From NCBI GenBank assembly GCA_945910005.1, contig CAMDTW010000258.1, positions 124,001 to 188,000 on the forward strand: 64,000 bases of DNA, given 5' to 3'. Positions within the stretch are counted from its first letter, which is position 1. The number at the start of each line of letters is the position of its first letter. A program made the position numbers and the translations under genes. Below are positions 48,274 through 61,855 of the stretch, in pieces. This DNA is from Isoperla grammatica. Lineage: Eukaryota; Arthropoda; Insecta; Plecoptera; Perlodidae. The notes beneath the pieces were generated by a model. The model was not told the DNA's origin. It searched no databases and saw nothing but the letters and a program-made list of their open reading frames with translations.

Positions 48274-51200
48274 GTTTTTTGGTCTTTTTTGGTTAAAATA
48301 TGCATAAAATATAGAAATTGGCTGATTTTAGTCTATCTACCACAAACTTCCAGTTTTAAGAGGAATCTTGCATAAGGCCGGGATTCCTAAGGGTTTCAAC
48401 CAAAGTTGACAAATCGTTGTTTTAGAGCGTTTCAGGCTCCAATTAGCACAATTTGTCCATTTTGTCACATTTCGATAACTTCTATAAAAGTTACACCCTC
48501 CGTTGAAAAATAAGAATTAAAGGCTGCATTCTTCAAGAGTATAATGAAAATGCATAAATTGAGTTTTTTCGTCGTTTTTGGTTAAAATATGCATAAAATA
48601 TAGAAATTGGCTGATTTTAGTCTATCTACCACAAACTTCCAGTTTTAAGAGGAATCTTGCATACGGCTGGGATTCCTAAGGGTTTCAACCAAAGTTAACA
48701 AATCGTTGTTTTAGAGCGTTTCAGGCTCCAATAAGCACAATTTGTCCATTTCGTCACATTTCGATAACTTCTATAGAAGTTACACCCTCCGTTGAAAAAT
48801 AAGAATTATAGGCTGCATTCTTCAAGAGTATAATGAAAATGCATAAATTGAGTTTTTTCGTCGTTTTTGGTTAAAATATGCATAAAATATAGAAATTGGC
48901 TGATTTTAGTCTATCTACCACAAACTTCCAGTTTTAAGAGGAATCTTGCATACGGCTGGGATTCCTAAGGGTTTCAACCAAATTGCACAAATCGTTGTTT
49001 TAGAGCGTTTCAGGCTCCAATAAGCACAATTTGTCCATTTCGTCACATTTCGATAACTTCTATAGAAGTTACACCCTCCGTCGAAAAATAAGAATTATAG
49101 GTTGCATTCTTCAAGAGTATAATGAAAATGCATAAATTGAGTTTTTTCGTCGTTTTTGGTTAAAATATGCATAAAAAATAGAAATTGGCTGATTTCAGTC
49201 TATCTACCACAAACTTCCAGTTTTAAGAGGAATCTTGCATACGCCCGGGATTCCTAAGGGTTTCAACCAAAGTTGACAAATCGTTGTTTTAGAGCGTTTC
49301 AGGCTCCAATAAGCACAATTTGTCCATTTCGTCACATTTCGATAACTTCTATAGAAGTTACACCCTCCGTTGAAAAATAAGAATTATAGGCTGCATTCTT
49401 CAAGAGTATAATGAAAATGCATAAATTGAGTTTTTGCGTCGTTTTTGGTTAAAATATGCATAAAATATAGAAATTGGCTGATTTTAGTCTATCTACCACA
49501 AACTTACAGTTTTAAGAGGAATCTTGCATACGGCTGGGATTCCTAAGGGTTTCAACCAAATTGCACAAATCGTTGTTTTAGAGCGTTTTAGGCTCCAATA
49601 AGCACAATTTGTCCATTTCGTCACATTTCGATAACTTCTATTGAAGTTACACCCTCCGTCGAAAAATAAGAATTATAGGTTGCATTCTTCAAGAGTATAA
49701 TGAAAATGCATAAATTGAGTTTTTTCGTCGTTTTTGGTTAAAATTTGCATAAAAAATAGAAATTGGCTGATTTCAGTCTATCTACCACAAACTTCCAGTT
49801 TTAAGAGGAATCTTGCATACGGCCGGGATTCCTAAGGGTTTCAACCAAAGTTACCAAATCGTTGTTTTAGAGCGTTTCAGGCTCCAATAAGCACAATTTG
49901 TCCATTTTGTCACATTTCGATAACTTCTATAGAAGTTACACCCTCCGTCGAAAAATAAGAATTATAGGTTGCATTCTTCAAGAATATAATGAAAATGCAT
50001 AAATTGAGTTTTTTCGTCGTTTTTGGTTAAAATATGCATAAAATATAGAAATTGGCTGATTTCAGTCTATCTACTACAAACTTCCAGTTTTAAGAGGAAT
50101 CTTGCATACGGCCGGGAATCCTAAGGGTTTCAACCAAAGTTGACAAATCGTTGTTTTAGAGCGTTTCAGGCTCCAATAAGCACAATTTGTCCATTTCGTC
50201 ACATTTCGATAACTTCTATAGAAGTTACACCCTCCGTCGAAAAATAAGAATTATAGGTTGCATTCTTCAAGAGTATAATGGAAATGCATAAATTGAGTTT
50301 TTTCGTCGTTTTTGGTTAAAATATGCATAAAAAATAGAAATTGGCTGATTTCAGTCTATCTACCACAAACTTCAAGTTTTAAGAGGAATCTTGCATACGG
50401 CTGGGATTCCTAAGGGTTTCAACCAAAGTTGACAAATCGTTGTTTTAGAGCGTTTTAGGCTCCAATAAGCACAATTTGTCCATTTCGTCACATTTCGATA
50501 ACTACTTTAGAAGTTACACCAACCGTTGAAAAATAATAATGTTAGTGTGCATTCTGAAAGAGTATTATGAAAATGCATAAATTGAGTTTTTTGGTCGTTT
50601 TTGGTTAAAATATGCATAAAATATAGAAATTGGCTGATTTTAGTCTATCTACCACAAACTTCCAGTTTTAAGAGGAATCTTGCATACGGCCGGGATTCCT
50701 AAGGGTTTCAAACAAAGTTGACAAATCGTTGTTTTAGAGCGTTTCAGGCTCTAATAAGCACAATTTGTCCATTTCGTCACATTTCGATAACTTCTATAGA
50801 AGTTACACCCTCCGTTGAAAAATAAGAATTATAGGCTGCATTCTTCAAGAGTATAATGAAAATGCATAAATTGAGTTTTTTCGTCGTTTTTGGTTAAAAT
50901 ATGCATAAAATATAGAAATTGGCTGATTTCAGTCTATCTACTACAAACTTCCAGTTTTAAGAGGAATCTTGCATACGGCTGGGATTCCTAAGGGTTTCAA
51001 CCAAAGTTGACAAATCGTTGTTTTAGAGCGTTTCAGGCTCTAATAAGCACAATTTGTCCATTTCGTCACATTTCGATAACTACTTTAGAAGTTACACCAA
51101 CCGTTGAAAAATAATAATGTTAGTGTGCATTCTGAAAGAGTATTATGAAAATGCATAAATTGTGTTTTTTGGTCGTTTTTGGTTAAAATATGCATAAAAT

Positions 51201-54200
51201 ATAGAAATTGGCTGATTTTAGTCTATCTACCACAAACTTCCAGTTTTAAGAGGAATCTTGCATACGGCCGGGAATCCTAAGGGTTTCAACCAAAGTTGAC
51301 AAATCGTTGTTTTAGAGCGTTTCAGGCTCCAATAAGCACAATTTGTCCATTTCGTCACATTTCGATAACTTCTATAGAAGTTACACCCTTCGTCGAAAAA
51401 TAAGAATTATAGGTTGCATTCTTCAAGAGTATAATGGAAATGCATAAATTGAGTTTTTTCGTCGTTTTTGGTTAAAATATGCATAAAAAATAGAAATTGG
51501 CTGATTTCAGTCTATCTACCACAAACTTCAAGTTTTAAGAGGAATCTTGCATACGGCTGGGATTCCTAAGGGTTTCAACCAAAGTTGACAAATCGTTGTT
51601 TTAGAGCGTTTCAGGCTCCAATAAGCACAATTTGTCCATTTCGTCACATTTCGATAACTACTTTAGAAGTTACACCAACCGTTGAAAAATAATAATGTTA
51701 GTGTGCATTCTGAAAGAGTATTATGAAAATGCATAAATTGAGTTTTTTGGTCGTTTTTGGTTAAAATATGCATAAAATATAGAAATTGGCTGATTTTAGT
51801 CTATCTACCACAAACTTCCAGTTTTAAGAGGAATCTTGCATACGGCCGGGATTCCTAAGGGTTTCAACCAAAGTTGACAAATCGTTGTTTTAGAGCGTTT
51901 CAGGCTCCAATAAGCACAATTTGTCCATTTCGTCACATTTCGATAACTTCTATAGAAGTTACACCCTCCGTTGAAAAATAATAATTAAAGGCTGCATTCT
52001 TCAAGAGTATAATGAAAATGAATAAATTGAGTTTTTTCGTCGTTTTTGGTTAAAATATGCATAAAATATAGAAATTGGCTGATTTTAGTCTATCTACCAC
52101 AAACTTCCAGTTTTAAGAGGAATCTTGCATACGGCTGGGATTCCTAAGGGTTTCAACCAAAGTTGACAAATCGTTGTTTTAGAGCGTTTCAGGCTCCAAT
52201 AAGCACAATTTGTCCATTTCGTCACATTTCGATAACTTCTATAGAAGTTACACCCTCCGTTAAAAAATAAGAATTATAGGCTGCATTCTTCAAGAGTATA
52301 ATGAAAATGCATAAATTGAGTTTTTTCGTCGTTTTTGGTTAAAATATGCATAAAATATAGAAATTGGCTGATTTTAGTCTATCTACCACAAACTTCCAGT
52401 TTTAAGAGGAATCTTGCATACGGCTGGGATTCCTAAGGGTTTCAACCAAATTGCACAAATCGTTGTTTTATAGCGTTTCAGGCTCTAATAAGCACAATTT
52501 GTCCATTTCGTCACATTTCGATAACTTCTATAGAAGTTACACCTTCCGTCGAAAAATAAGAATTATAGGTTGCATTCTTCAAGACTATAATAAAAATGCA
52601 CAAATTGAGTTTTTTCCTCGTTTTTGGTTAAAATATGCATAAAAAATAGAAATTGGCTGATTTCAGTCTATCTACCACAAACTTCCAGTTTGAAGAGGAA
52701 TCTTGCATACGGTCGGGATTCCTAAGGGTTTCAACCAAAGTTGACAAATCGTTGTTTTAGAGCGTTTCAGGCTCCAATTAGCACCATTTGTCCATTTCGT
52801 CACATTTTGATAACTTCTATAGAAGTTACACCCTCCGTCGAAAAATAAGAATTATAGGTTGCATTCTTCAAGAGTATCATGAAAATGCATAAATTGAGTT
52901 TTTTTGGCGTTTTTGGTTTAAATATGCATAAAATATAGAAATTGGCTGATTTCAGTCTATCTACCACAAACTTCCAGTTTTAAGAGGAATCTTGCATACG
53001 GCCGGGATTCCTAAGGGTTTCAACCAAAGTTAACAAATCGTTGTTTTAGAGCGTTTCAGGCTCCAATAAGCACAATTTGTCCATTTTGTCACATTTCGTT
53101 AACTTCTATACAAGTTACACCCTCCGTCGAAAAATAAGAATTATAGGTTGCATTCTTCAAGAGTATAATGGAAATGCATAAATTGAGTTTTTTCGTCGTT
53201 TTTGGTTAAAATATGCATAAAAAATAGAAATTGGCTGATTTCAGTCTATCTACCACAAACTTCCAGTTTTAAGAGGAATCTTGCATACGGCTGGGATTCC
53301 TAAGGGTTTCAACCAAAGTTGACAAATCGTTGTTTTAGAGCGTTTCAGGCTCCAATAAGCACAATTTGTCCATTTCGTCACATTTCGATAACTACTTTAG
53401 AAGTTACACCAACCGTTGAAAAATAATAATGTTAGTGTGCATTCTGAAAGAGTATTATGAAAATGCATAAATTGAGTTTTTTGGTCGTTTTTGGTTAAAA
53501 TATGCATAAAATATAGAAATTGGCTGATTTTAGTCTATCTACCACAAACTTCCAGTTTTAAGAGGAATCTTGCATAAGGCCGGGATTCCTAAGGGTTTCA
53601 ACCAAAGTTGACAAATCGTTGTTTTAGAGCGTTTCAGGCTCCAATTAGCACAATTTGTCCATTTTGTCACATTTCGATAACTTCTATAAAAGTTACACCC
53701 TCCGTTGAAAAATAAGAATTAAAGGCTGCATTCTTCAAGAGTATAATGAAAATGCATAAATTGAGTTTTTTCGTCGTTTTTGGTTAAAATATGCATAAAA
53801 TATAGAAATTGGCTGATTTTAGTCTATCTACCACAAACTTCCAGTTTTAAGAGGAATCTTGCATACGGCTGGGATTCCTAAGGGTTTCAACCAAAGTTAA
53901 CAAATCGTTGTTTTAGAGCGTTTCAGGCTCCAATAAGCACAATTTGTCCATTTCGTCACATTTCGATAACTTCTATAGAAGTTACACCCTCCGTTGAAAA
54001 ATAAGAATTATAGGCTGCATTCTTCAAGAGTATAATGAAAATGCATAAATTGAGTTTTTTCGTCGTTTTTGGTTAAAATATGCATAAAATATAGAAATTG
54101 GCTGATTTTAGTCTATCTACCACAAACTTCCAGTTTTAAGAGGAATCTTGCATACGGCTGGGATTCCTAAGGGTTTCAACCAAATTGCACAAATCGTTGT

Positions 54201-54919
54201 TTTAGAGCGTTTCAGGCTCCAATAAGCACAATTTGTCCATTTCGTCACATTTCGATAACTTCTATAGAAGTTACACCCTCCGTCGAAAAATAAGAATTAT
54301 AGGTTGCATTCTTCAAGAGTATAATGAAAATGCATAAATTGAGTTTTTTCGTCGTTTTTGGTTAAAATATGCATAAAAAATAGAAATTGGCTGATTTCAG
54401 TCTATCTACCACAAACTTCCAGTTTTAAGAGGAATCTTGCATACGCCCGGGATTCCTAAGGGTTTCAACCAAAGTTGACAAATCGTTGTTTTAGAGCGTT
54501 TCAGGCTCCAATAAGCACAATTTGTCCATTTCGTCACATTTCGTTAACTTCTATAGAAGTTACACCCTCCGTCGAAAAATAAGAATTATAGGTTGCATTC
54601 TTCAAGAGTATAATGGAAATGCATAAATTGAGTTTTTTCGTCGTTTTTGGTTAAAATATGCATAAAAAATAGAAATTGGCTGATTTCAGTCTATCTACCA
54701 CAAACTTCCAGTTTTAAGAGGAATCTTGCATACGGCTGGGATTCCTAAGGGTTTCAACCAAAGTTGACAAATCGTTGTTTTAGAGCGTTTCAGGCTCCAA
54801 TAAGCACAATTTGTCCATTTCGTCACATTTCGATAACTACTTTAGAAGTTACACCAACCGTTGAAAAATAATAATGTTAGTGTGCATTCTGAAAGAGTAT
54901 TACAAAATGCATAAATTGA
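48274..54919 (+). repeat. Zone IV HOR unit 1 (23 monomers, 6646 bp)
   Basis: It opens with the CATAAGGCCGG monomer (48371). Ordered landmarks are GCCCGGG (49242), GTTACCAAATC (49850), CTTCAAGTTTTAAG (50371), AAACAAAGTTG, AATTGTGTTTTTTGG, GTTTTATAGCG (52464), GTTTGAAGAGG, TATACAAGTT and a second CATAAGGCCGG (53573). Class B spacing is 8-2-2-6-5. The last five monomers repeat the first four almost exactly, then return through a TTTCGTTAAC monomer. Confidence 0.9.
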
Positions 54920-57900
54920 GTTTTTTGGTCGTTTTTGGTTAAAATATGCATAAAATATAGAAATTGGCTGATTTTAGTCTATCTACCACAAACTTCCAGT
55001 TTTAAGAGGAATCTTGCATAAGGCCGGGATTCCTAAGGGTTTCAACCAAAGTTGACAAATCGTTGTTTTAGAGCGTTTCAGGCTCCAATTAGCACAATTT
55101 GTCCATTTTGTCACATTTCGATAACTTCTATAAAAGTTACACCCTCCGTTGAAAAATAAGAATTAAAGGCTGCATTCTTCAAGAGTATAATGAAAATGCA
55201 TAAATTGAGTTTTTTCGTCGTTTTTGGTTAAAATATGCATAAAATATAGAAATTGGCTGATTTTAGTCTATCTACCACAAACTTCCAGTTTTAAGAGGAA
55301 TCTTGCATACGGCTGGGATTCCTAAGGGTTTCAACCAAAGTTAACAAATCGTTGTTTTAGAGCGTTTCAGGCTCCAATAAGCACAATTTGTCCATTTCGT
55401 CACATTTCGATAACTTCTATAGAAGTTACACCCTCCGTTGAAAAATAAGAATTATAGGCTGCATTCTTCAAGAGTATAATGAAAATGCATAAATTGAGTT
55501 TTTTCGTCGTTTTTGGTTAAAATATGCATAAAATATAGAAATTGGCTGATTTTAGTCTATCTACCACAAACTTCCAGTTTTAAGAGGAATCTTGCATACG
55601 GCTGGGATTCCTAAGGGTTTCAACCAAATTGCACAAATCGTTGTTTTAGAGCGTTTCAGGCTCCAATAAGCACAATTTGTCCATTTCGTCACATTTCGAT
55701 AACTTCTATAGAAGTTACACCCTCCGTCGAAAAATAAGAATTATAGGTTGCATTCTTCAAGAGTATAATGAAAATGCATAAATTGAGTTTTTTCGTCGTT
55801 TTTGGTTAAAATATGCATAAAAAATAGAAATTGGCTGATTTCAGTCTATCTACCACAAACTTCCAGTTTTAAGAGGAATCTTGCATACGCCCGGGATTCC
55901 TAAGGGTTTCAACCAAAGTTGACAAATCGTTGTTTTAGAGCGTTTCAGGCTCCAATAAGCACAATTTGTCCATTTCGTCACATTTCGATAACTTCTATAG
56001 AAGTTACACCCTCCGTTGAAAAATAAGAATTATAGGCTGCATTCTTCAAGAGTATAATGAAAATGCATAAATTGAGTTTTTGCGTCGTTTTTGGTTAAAA
56101 TATGCATAAAATATAGAAATTGGCTGATTTTAGTCTATCTACCACAAACTTACAGTTTTAAGAGGAATCTTGCATACGGCTGGGATTCCTAAGGGTTTCA
56201 ACCAAATTGCACAAATCGTTGTTTTAGAGCGTTTTAGGCTCCAATAAGCACAATTTGTCCATTTCGTCACATTTCGATAACTTCTATTGAAGTTACACCC
56301 TCCGTCGAAAAATAAGAATTATAGGTTGCATTCTTCAAGAGTATAATGAAAATGCATAAATTGAGTTTTTTCGTCGTTTTTGGTTAAAATTTGCATAAAA
56401 AATAGAAATTGGCTGATTTCAGTCTATCTACCACAAACTTCCAGTTTTAAGAGGAATCTTGCATACGGCCGGGATTCCTAAGGGTTTCAACAAAAGTTAC
56501 CAAATCGTTGTTTTAGAGCGTTTCAGGCTCCAATAAGCACAATTTGTCCATTTTGTCACATTTCGATAACTTCTATAGAAGTTACACCCTCCGTCGAAAA
56601 ATAAGAATTATAGGTTGCATTCTTCAAGAATATAATGAAAATGCATAAATTGAGTTTTTTCGTCGTTTTTGGTTAAAATATGCATAAAATATAGAAATTG
56701 GCTGATTTCAGTCTATCTACTACAAACTTCCAGTTTTAAGAGGAATCTTGCATACGGCCGGGAATCCTAAGGGTTTCAACCAAAGTTGACAAATCGTTGT
56801 TTTAGAGCGTTTCAGGCTCCAATAAGCACAATTTGTCCATTTCGTCACATTTCGATAACTTCTATAGAAGTTACACCCTCCGTCGAAAAATAAGAATTAT
56901 AGGTTGCATTCTTCAAGAGTATAATGGAAATGCATAAATTGAGTTTTTTCGTCGTTTTTGGTTAAAATATGCATAAAAAATAGAAATTGGCTGATTTCAG
57001 TCTATCTACCACAAACTTCAAGTTTTAAGAGGAATCTTGCATACGGCTGGGATTCCTAAGGGTTTCAACCAAAGTTGACAAATCGTTGTTTTAGAGCGTT
57101 TTAGGCTCCAATAAGCACAATTTGTCCATTTCGTCACATTTCGATAACTACTTTAGAAGTTACACCAACCGTTGAAAAATAATAATGTTAGTGTGCATTC
57201 TGAAAGAGTATTATGAAAATGCATAAATTGAGTTTTTTGGTCGTTTTTGGTTAAAATATGCATAAAATATAGAAATTGGCTGATTTTAGTCTATCTACCA
57301 CAAACTTCCAGTTTTAAGAGGAATCTTGCATACGGCCGGGATTCCTAAGGGTTTCAAACAAAGTTGACAAATCGTTGTTTTAGAGCGTTTCAGGCTCTAA
57401 TAAGCACAATTTGTCCATTTCGTCACATTTCGATAACTTCTATAGAAGTTACACCCTCCGTTGAAAAATAAGAATTATAGGCTGCATTCTTCAAGAGTAT
57501 AATGAAAATGCATAAATTGAGTTTTTTCGTCGTTTTTGGTTAAAATATGCATAAAATATAGAAATTGGCTGATTTCAGTCTATCTACTACAAACTTCCAG
57601 TTTTAAGAGGAATCTTGCATACGGCTGGGATTCCTAAGGGTTTCAACCAAAGTTGACAAATCGTTGTTTTAGAGCGTTTCAGGCTCTAATAAGCACAATT
57701 TGTCCATTTCGTCACATTTCGATAACTACTTTAGAAGTTACACCAACCGTTGAAAAATAATAATGTTAGTGTGCATTCTGAAAGAGTATTATGAAAATGC
57801 AAAAATTGTGTTTTTTGGTCGTTTTTGGTTAAAATATGCATAAAATATAGAAATTGGCTGATTTTAGTCTATCTACCACAAACTTCCAGTTTTAAGAGGA

Positions 57901-60900
57901 ATCTTGCATACGGCCGGGAATCCTAAGGGTTTCAACCAAAGTTGACAAATCGTTGTTTTAGAGCGTTTCAGGCTCCAATAAGCACAATTTGTCCATTTCG
58001 TCACATTTCGATAACTTCTATAGAAGTTACACCCTTCGTCGAAAAATAAGAATTATAGGTTGCATTCTTCAAGAGTATAATGGAAATGCATAAATTGAGT
58101 TTTTTCGTCGTTTTTGGTTAAAATATGCATAAAAAATAGAAATTGGCTGATTTCAGTCTATCTACCACAAACTTCAAGTTTTAAGAGGAATCTTGCATAC
58201 GGCTGGGATTCGTAAGGGTTTCAACCAAAGTTGACAAATCGTTGTTTTAGAGCGTTTCAGGCTCCAATAAGCACAATTTGTCCATTTCGTCACATTTCGA
58301 TAACTACTTTAGAAGTTACACCAACCGTTGAAAAATAATAATGTTAGTGTGCATTCTGAAAGAGTATTATGAAAATGCATAAATTGAGTTTTTTGGTCGT
58401 TTTTGGTTAAAATATGCATAAAATATAGAAATTGGCTGATTTTAGTCTATCTACCACAAACTTCCAGTTTTAAGAGGAATCTTGCATACGGCCGGGATTC
58501 CTAAGGGTTTCAACCAAAGTTGACAAATCGTTGTTTTAGAGCGTTTTAGGCTCCAATAAGCACAATTTGTCCATTTCGTCACATTTCGATAACTTCTATA
58601 GAAGTTACACCCTCCGTTGAAAAATAATAATTAAAGGCTGCATTCTTCAAGAGTATAATGAAAATGCATAAATTGAGTTTTTTCGTCGTTTTTGGTTAAA
58701 ATATGCATAAAATATAGAAATTGGCTGATTTTAGTCTATCTACCACAAACTTCCAGTTTTAAGAGGAATCTTGCATACGGCTGGGATTCCTAAGGGTTTC
58801 AACCAAAGTTGACAAATCGTTGTTTTAGAGCGTTTCAGGCTCCAATAAGCACAATTTGTCCATTTCGTCACATTTCGATAACTTCTATAGAAGTTACACC
58901 CTCCGTTAAAAAATAAGAATTATAGGCTGCATTATTCAAGAGTATAATGAAAATGCATAAATTGAGTTTTTTCGTCGTTTTTGGTTAAAATATGCATAAA
59001 ATATAGAAATTGGCTGATTTTAGTCTATCTACCACAAACTTCCAGTTTTAAGAGGAATCTTGCATACGGCTGGGATTCCTAAGGGTTTCAACCAAATTGC
59101 ACAAATCGTTGTTTTATAGCGTTTCAGGCTCTAATAAGCACAATTTGTCCATTTCGTCACATTTCGATAACTTCTATAGAAGTTACACCTTCCGTCGAAA
59201 AATAAGAATTATAGGTTGCATTCTTCAAGACTATAATAAAAATGCACAAATTGAGTTTTTTCCTCGTTTTTGGTTAAAATATGCATAAAAAATAGAAATT
59301 GGCTGATTTCAGTCTATCTACCACAAACTTCCAGTTTGAAGAGGAATCTTGCATACGGTCGGGATTCCTAAGGGTTTCAACCAAAGTTGACAAATCGTTG
59401 TTTTAGAGCGTTTCAGGCTCCAATAAGCACCATTTGTCCATTTCGTCACATTTTGATAACTTCTATAGAAGTAACACCCTCCGTCGAAAAATAAGAATTA
59501 TAGGTTGCATTCTTCAAGAGTATCATGAAAATGCATAAATTGAGTTTTTTTGGCGTTTTTGGTTTAAATATGCATAAAATATAGAAATTGGCTGATTTCA
59601 GTCTATCTACCACAAACTTCCAGTTTTAAGAGGAATCTTGCATACGGCCGGGATTCCTAAGGGTTTCAACCAAAGTTAACAAATCGTTGTTTTAGAGCGT
59701 TTCAGGCTCCAATAAGCACAATTTGTCCATTTTGTCACATTTCGTTAACTTCTATGGAAGTTACACCCTCCGTCGAAAAATAAGAATTATAGGTTGCATT
59801 CTTCAAGAGTATAATGGAAATGCATAAATTGAGTTTTTTCGTCGTTTTTGGTTAAAATATGCATAAAAAATAGAAATTGGCTGATTTCAGTCTATCTACC
59901 ACAAACTTCCAGTTTTAAGAGGAATCTTGCATACGGCTGGGATTCCTAAGGGTTTCAACCAAAGTTGACAAATCGTTGTTTTAGAGCGTTTCAGGCTCCA
60001 ATAAGCACAATTTGTCCATTTCGTCACATTTCGATAACTACTTTAGAAGTTACACCAACCGTTGAAAAATAATAATGTTAGTGTGCATTCTGAAAGAGTA
60101 TTATGAAAATGCATAAATTGAGTTTTTTGGTCGTTTTTGGTTAAAATATGCATAAAATATAGAAATTGGCTGATTTTAGTCTATCTACCACAAACTTCCA
60201 GTTTTAAGAGGAATCTTGCATAAGGCCGGGATTCCTAAGGGTTTCAACCAAAGTTGACAAATCGTTGTTTTAGAGCGTTTCAGGCTCCAATTAGCACAAT
60301 TTGTCCATTTTGTCACATTTCGATAACTTCTATAAAAGTTACACCCTCCGTTGAAAAATAAGAATTAAAGGCTGCATTCTTCAAGAGTATAATGAAAATA
60401 CATAAATTGAGTTTTTTCGTCGTTTTTGGTTAAAATATGCATAAAATATAGAAATTGGCTGATTTTAGTCTATCTACCACAAACTTCCAGTTTTAAGAGG
60501 AATCTTGCATACGGCTGGGATTCCTAAGGGTTTCAACCAAAGTTAACAAATCGTTGTTTTAGAGCGTTTCAGGCTCCAATAAGCACAATTTGTCCATTTC
60601 GTCACATTTTGATAACTTCTATAGAAGTTACACCCTCCGTTGAAAAATAAGAATTATAGGCTGCATTCTTCAAGAGTATAATGAAAATGCATAAATTGAG
60701 TTTTTTCGTCGTTTTTGGTTAAAATATGCATAAAATATAGAAATTGGCTGATTTTAGTCTATCTACCACAAACTTCCAGTTTTAAGAGGAATCTTGCATA
60801 CGGCTGGGATTCCTAAGGGTTTCAACCAAATTGCACAAATCGTTGTTTTAGAGCGTTTCAGGCTCCAATAAGCACAATTTGTCCATTTCGTCACATTTCG

Positions 60901-61855
60901 ATAACTTCTATAGAAGTTACACCCTCCGTCGAAAAATAAGAATTATAGGTTGCATTCTTCAAGAGTATAATGAAAATGCATAAATTGAGTTTTTTCGTCG
61001 TTTTTGGTTAAAATATGCATAAAAAATAGAAATTGGCTGATTTCAGTCTATCTACCACAAACTTCCAGTTTTAAGAGGAATCTTGCATACGCCCGGGATT
61101 CCTAAGGGTTTCAACCAAAGTTGACAAATCGTTGTTTTAGAGCGTTTCAGGCTCCAATAAGCACAATTTGTCCATTTCGTCACATTTCGTTAACTTCTAT
61201 AGAAGTTACACCCTCCGTCGAAAAATAAGAATTATAGGTTGCATTCTTCAAGAGTATAATGGAAATGCATAAATTGAGTTTTTTCGTCGTTTTTGGTTAA
61301 AATATGCATAAAAAATAGAAATTGGCTGATTTCAGTCTATCTACCACAAACTTCCAGTTTTAAGAGGAATCTTGCATACGGCTGGGATTCCTAAGGGTTT
61401 CAACCAAATTGCACAAATCGTTGTTTTAGAGCGTTTTAGGCTCCAATAAGCACAATTTGTCCATTTCGTCACATTTCGATAACTTCTATTGAAGTTACAC
61501 CCTCCGTCGAAAAATAAGAATTATAGGTTGCATTCTTCAAGAGTATAATGGAAATGCATAAATTGAGTTTTTTCGTCGTTTTTGGTTAAAATATGCATAA
61601 AAAATAGAAATTGGCTGATTTCAGTCGATCTACCACAAATATCCAGTTTTAAGAGGAATCTTGCATACGGCTGGGATTCCTAAGGGTTTCAACCAAAGTT
61701 AACAAATCGTTGTTTTAGAGCGTTTCAGGCTCCAATAAGCACAATTTGTCCATTTCGTCACATTTCGATAACTTCTATAGAAGTTACACCCTCCGTTGAA
61801 AAATAAGAATTATAGGCTGCATTCTTCAAGAGTATTATGAAAATGCATAAATTGA
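54920..61855 (+). repeat. Zone IV HOR unit 2 (24 monomers, 6936 bp)
   Basis: All ordered landmarks of unit 1 recur 6646 bp later: CATAAGGCCGG 55017, GTTACCAAATC 56496, GTTTTATAGCG 59110, second CATAAGGCCGG 60219. The class B spacing of 8-2-2-6 is kept. The end differs: there is one extra monomer, and the final class B is replaced by the hybrid at 61567. Confidence 0.9.
61567..61855 (+). repeat. A-to-B hybrid monomer (late switch)
   Basis: The monomer is class A through the palindrome, ACCCTCCGTTG and GGCTGCATTCTTCAAGAG. It ends with the class B form TATTATG and is followed by a GGTCG leader and the CATAAGGCCGG monomer, which normally follows a true class B copy. Private changes CAGTCGATC and AAATATCCAG lie upstream. 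Confidence 0.8.

Noticed and set aside
9866..59288. Recurring short open reading frames of 62-106 codons, for example at 9866, 10154, 17667, 24314, 29228, 47255, 52451 and 59097.
   Set aside because: They are translations of the same satellite monomer, on both strands. Because 289 is one more than a multiple of 3, each frame shifts at every monomer and stops soon after. No start context, codon conservation or protein family is visible, and near-identical copies gain or lose the frame by single indels.
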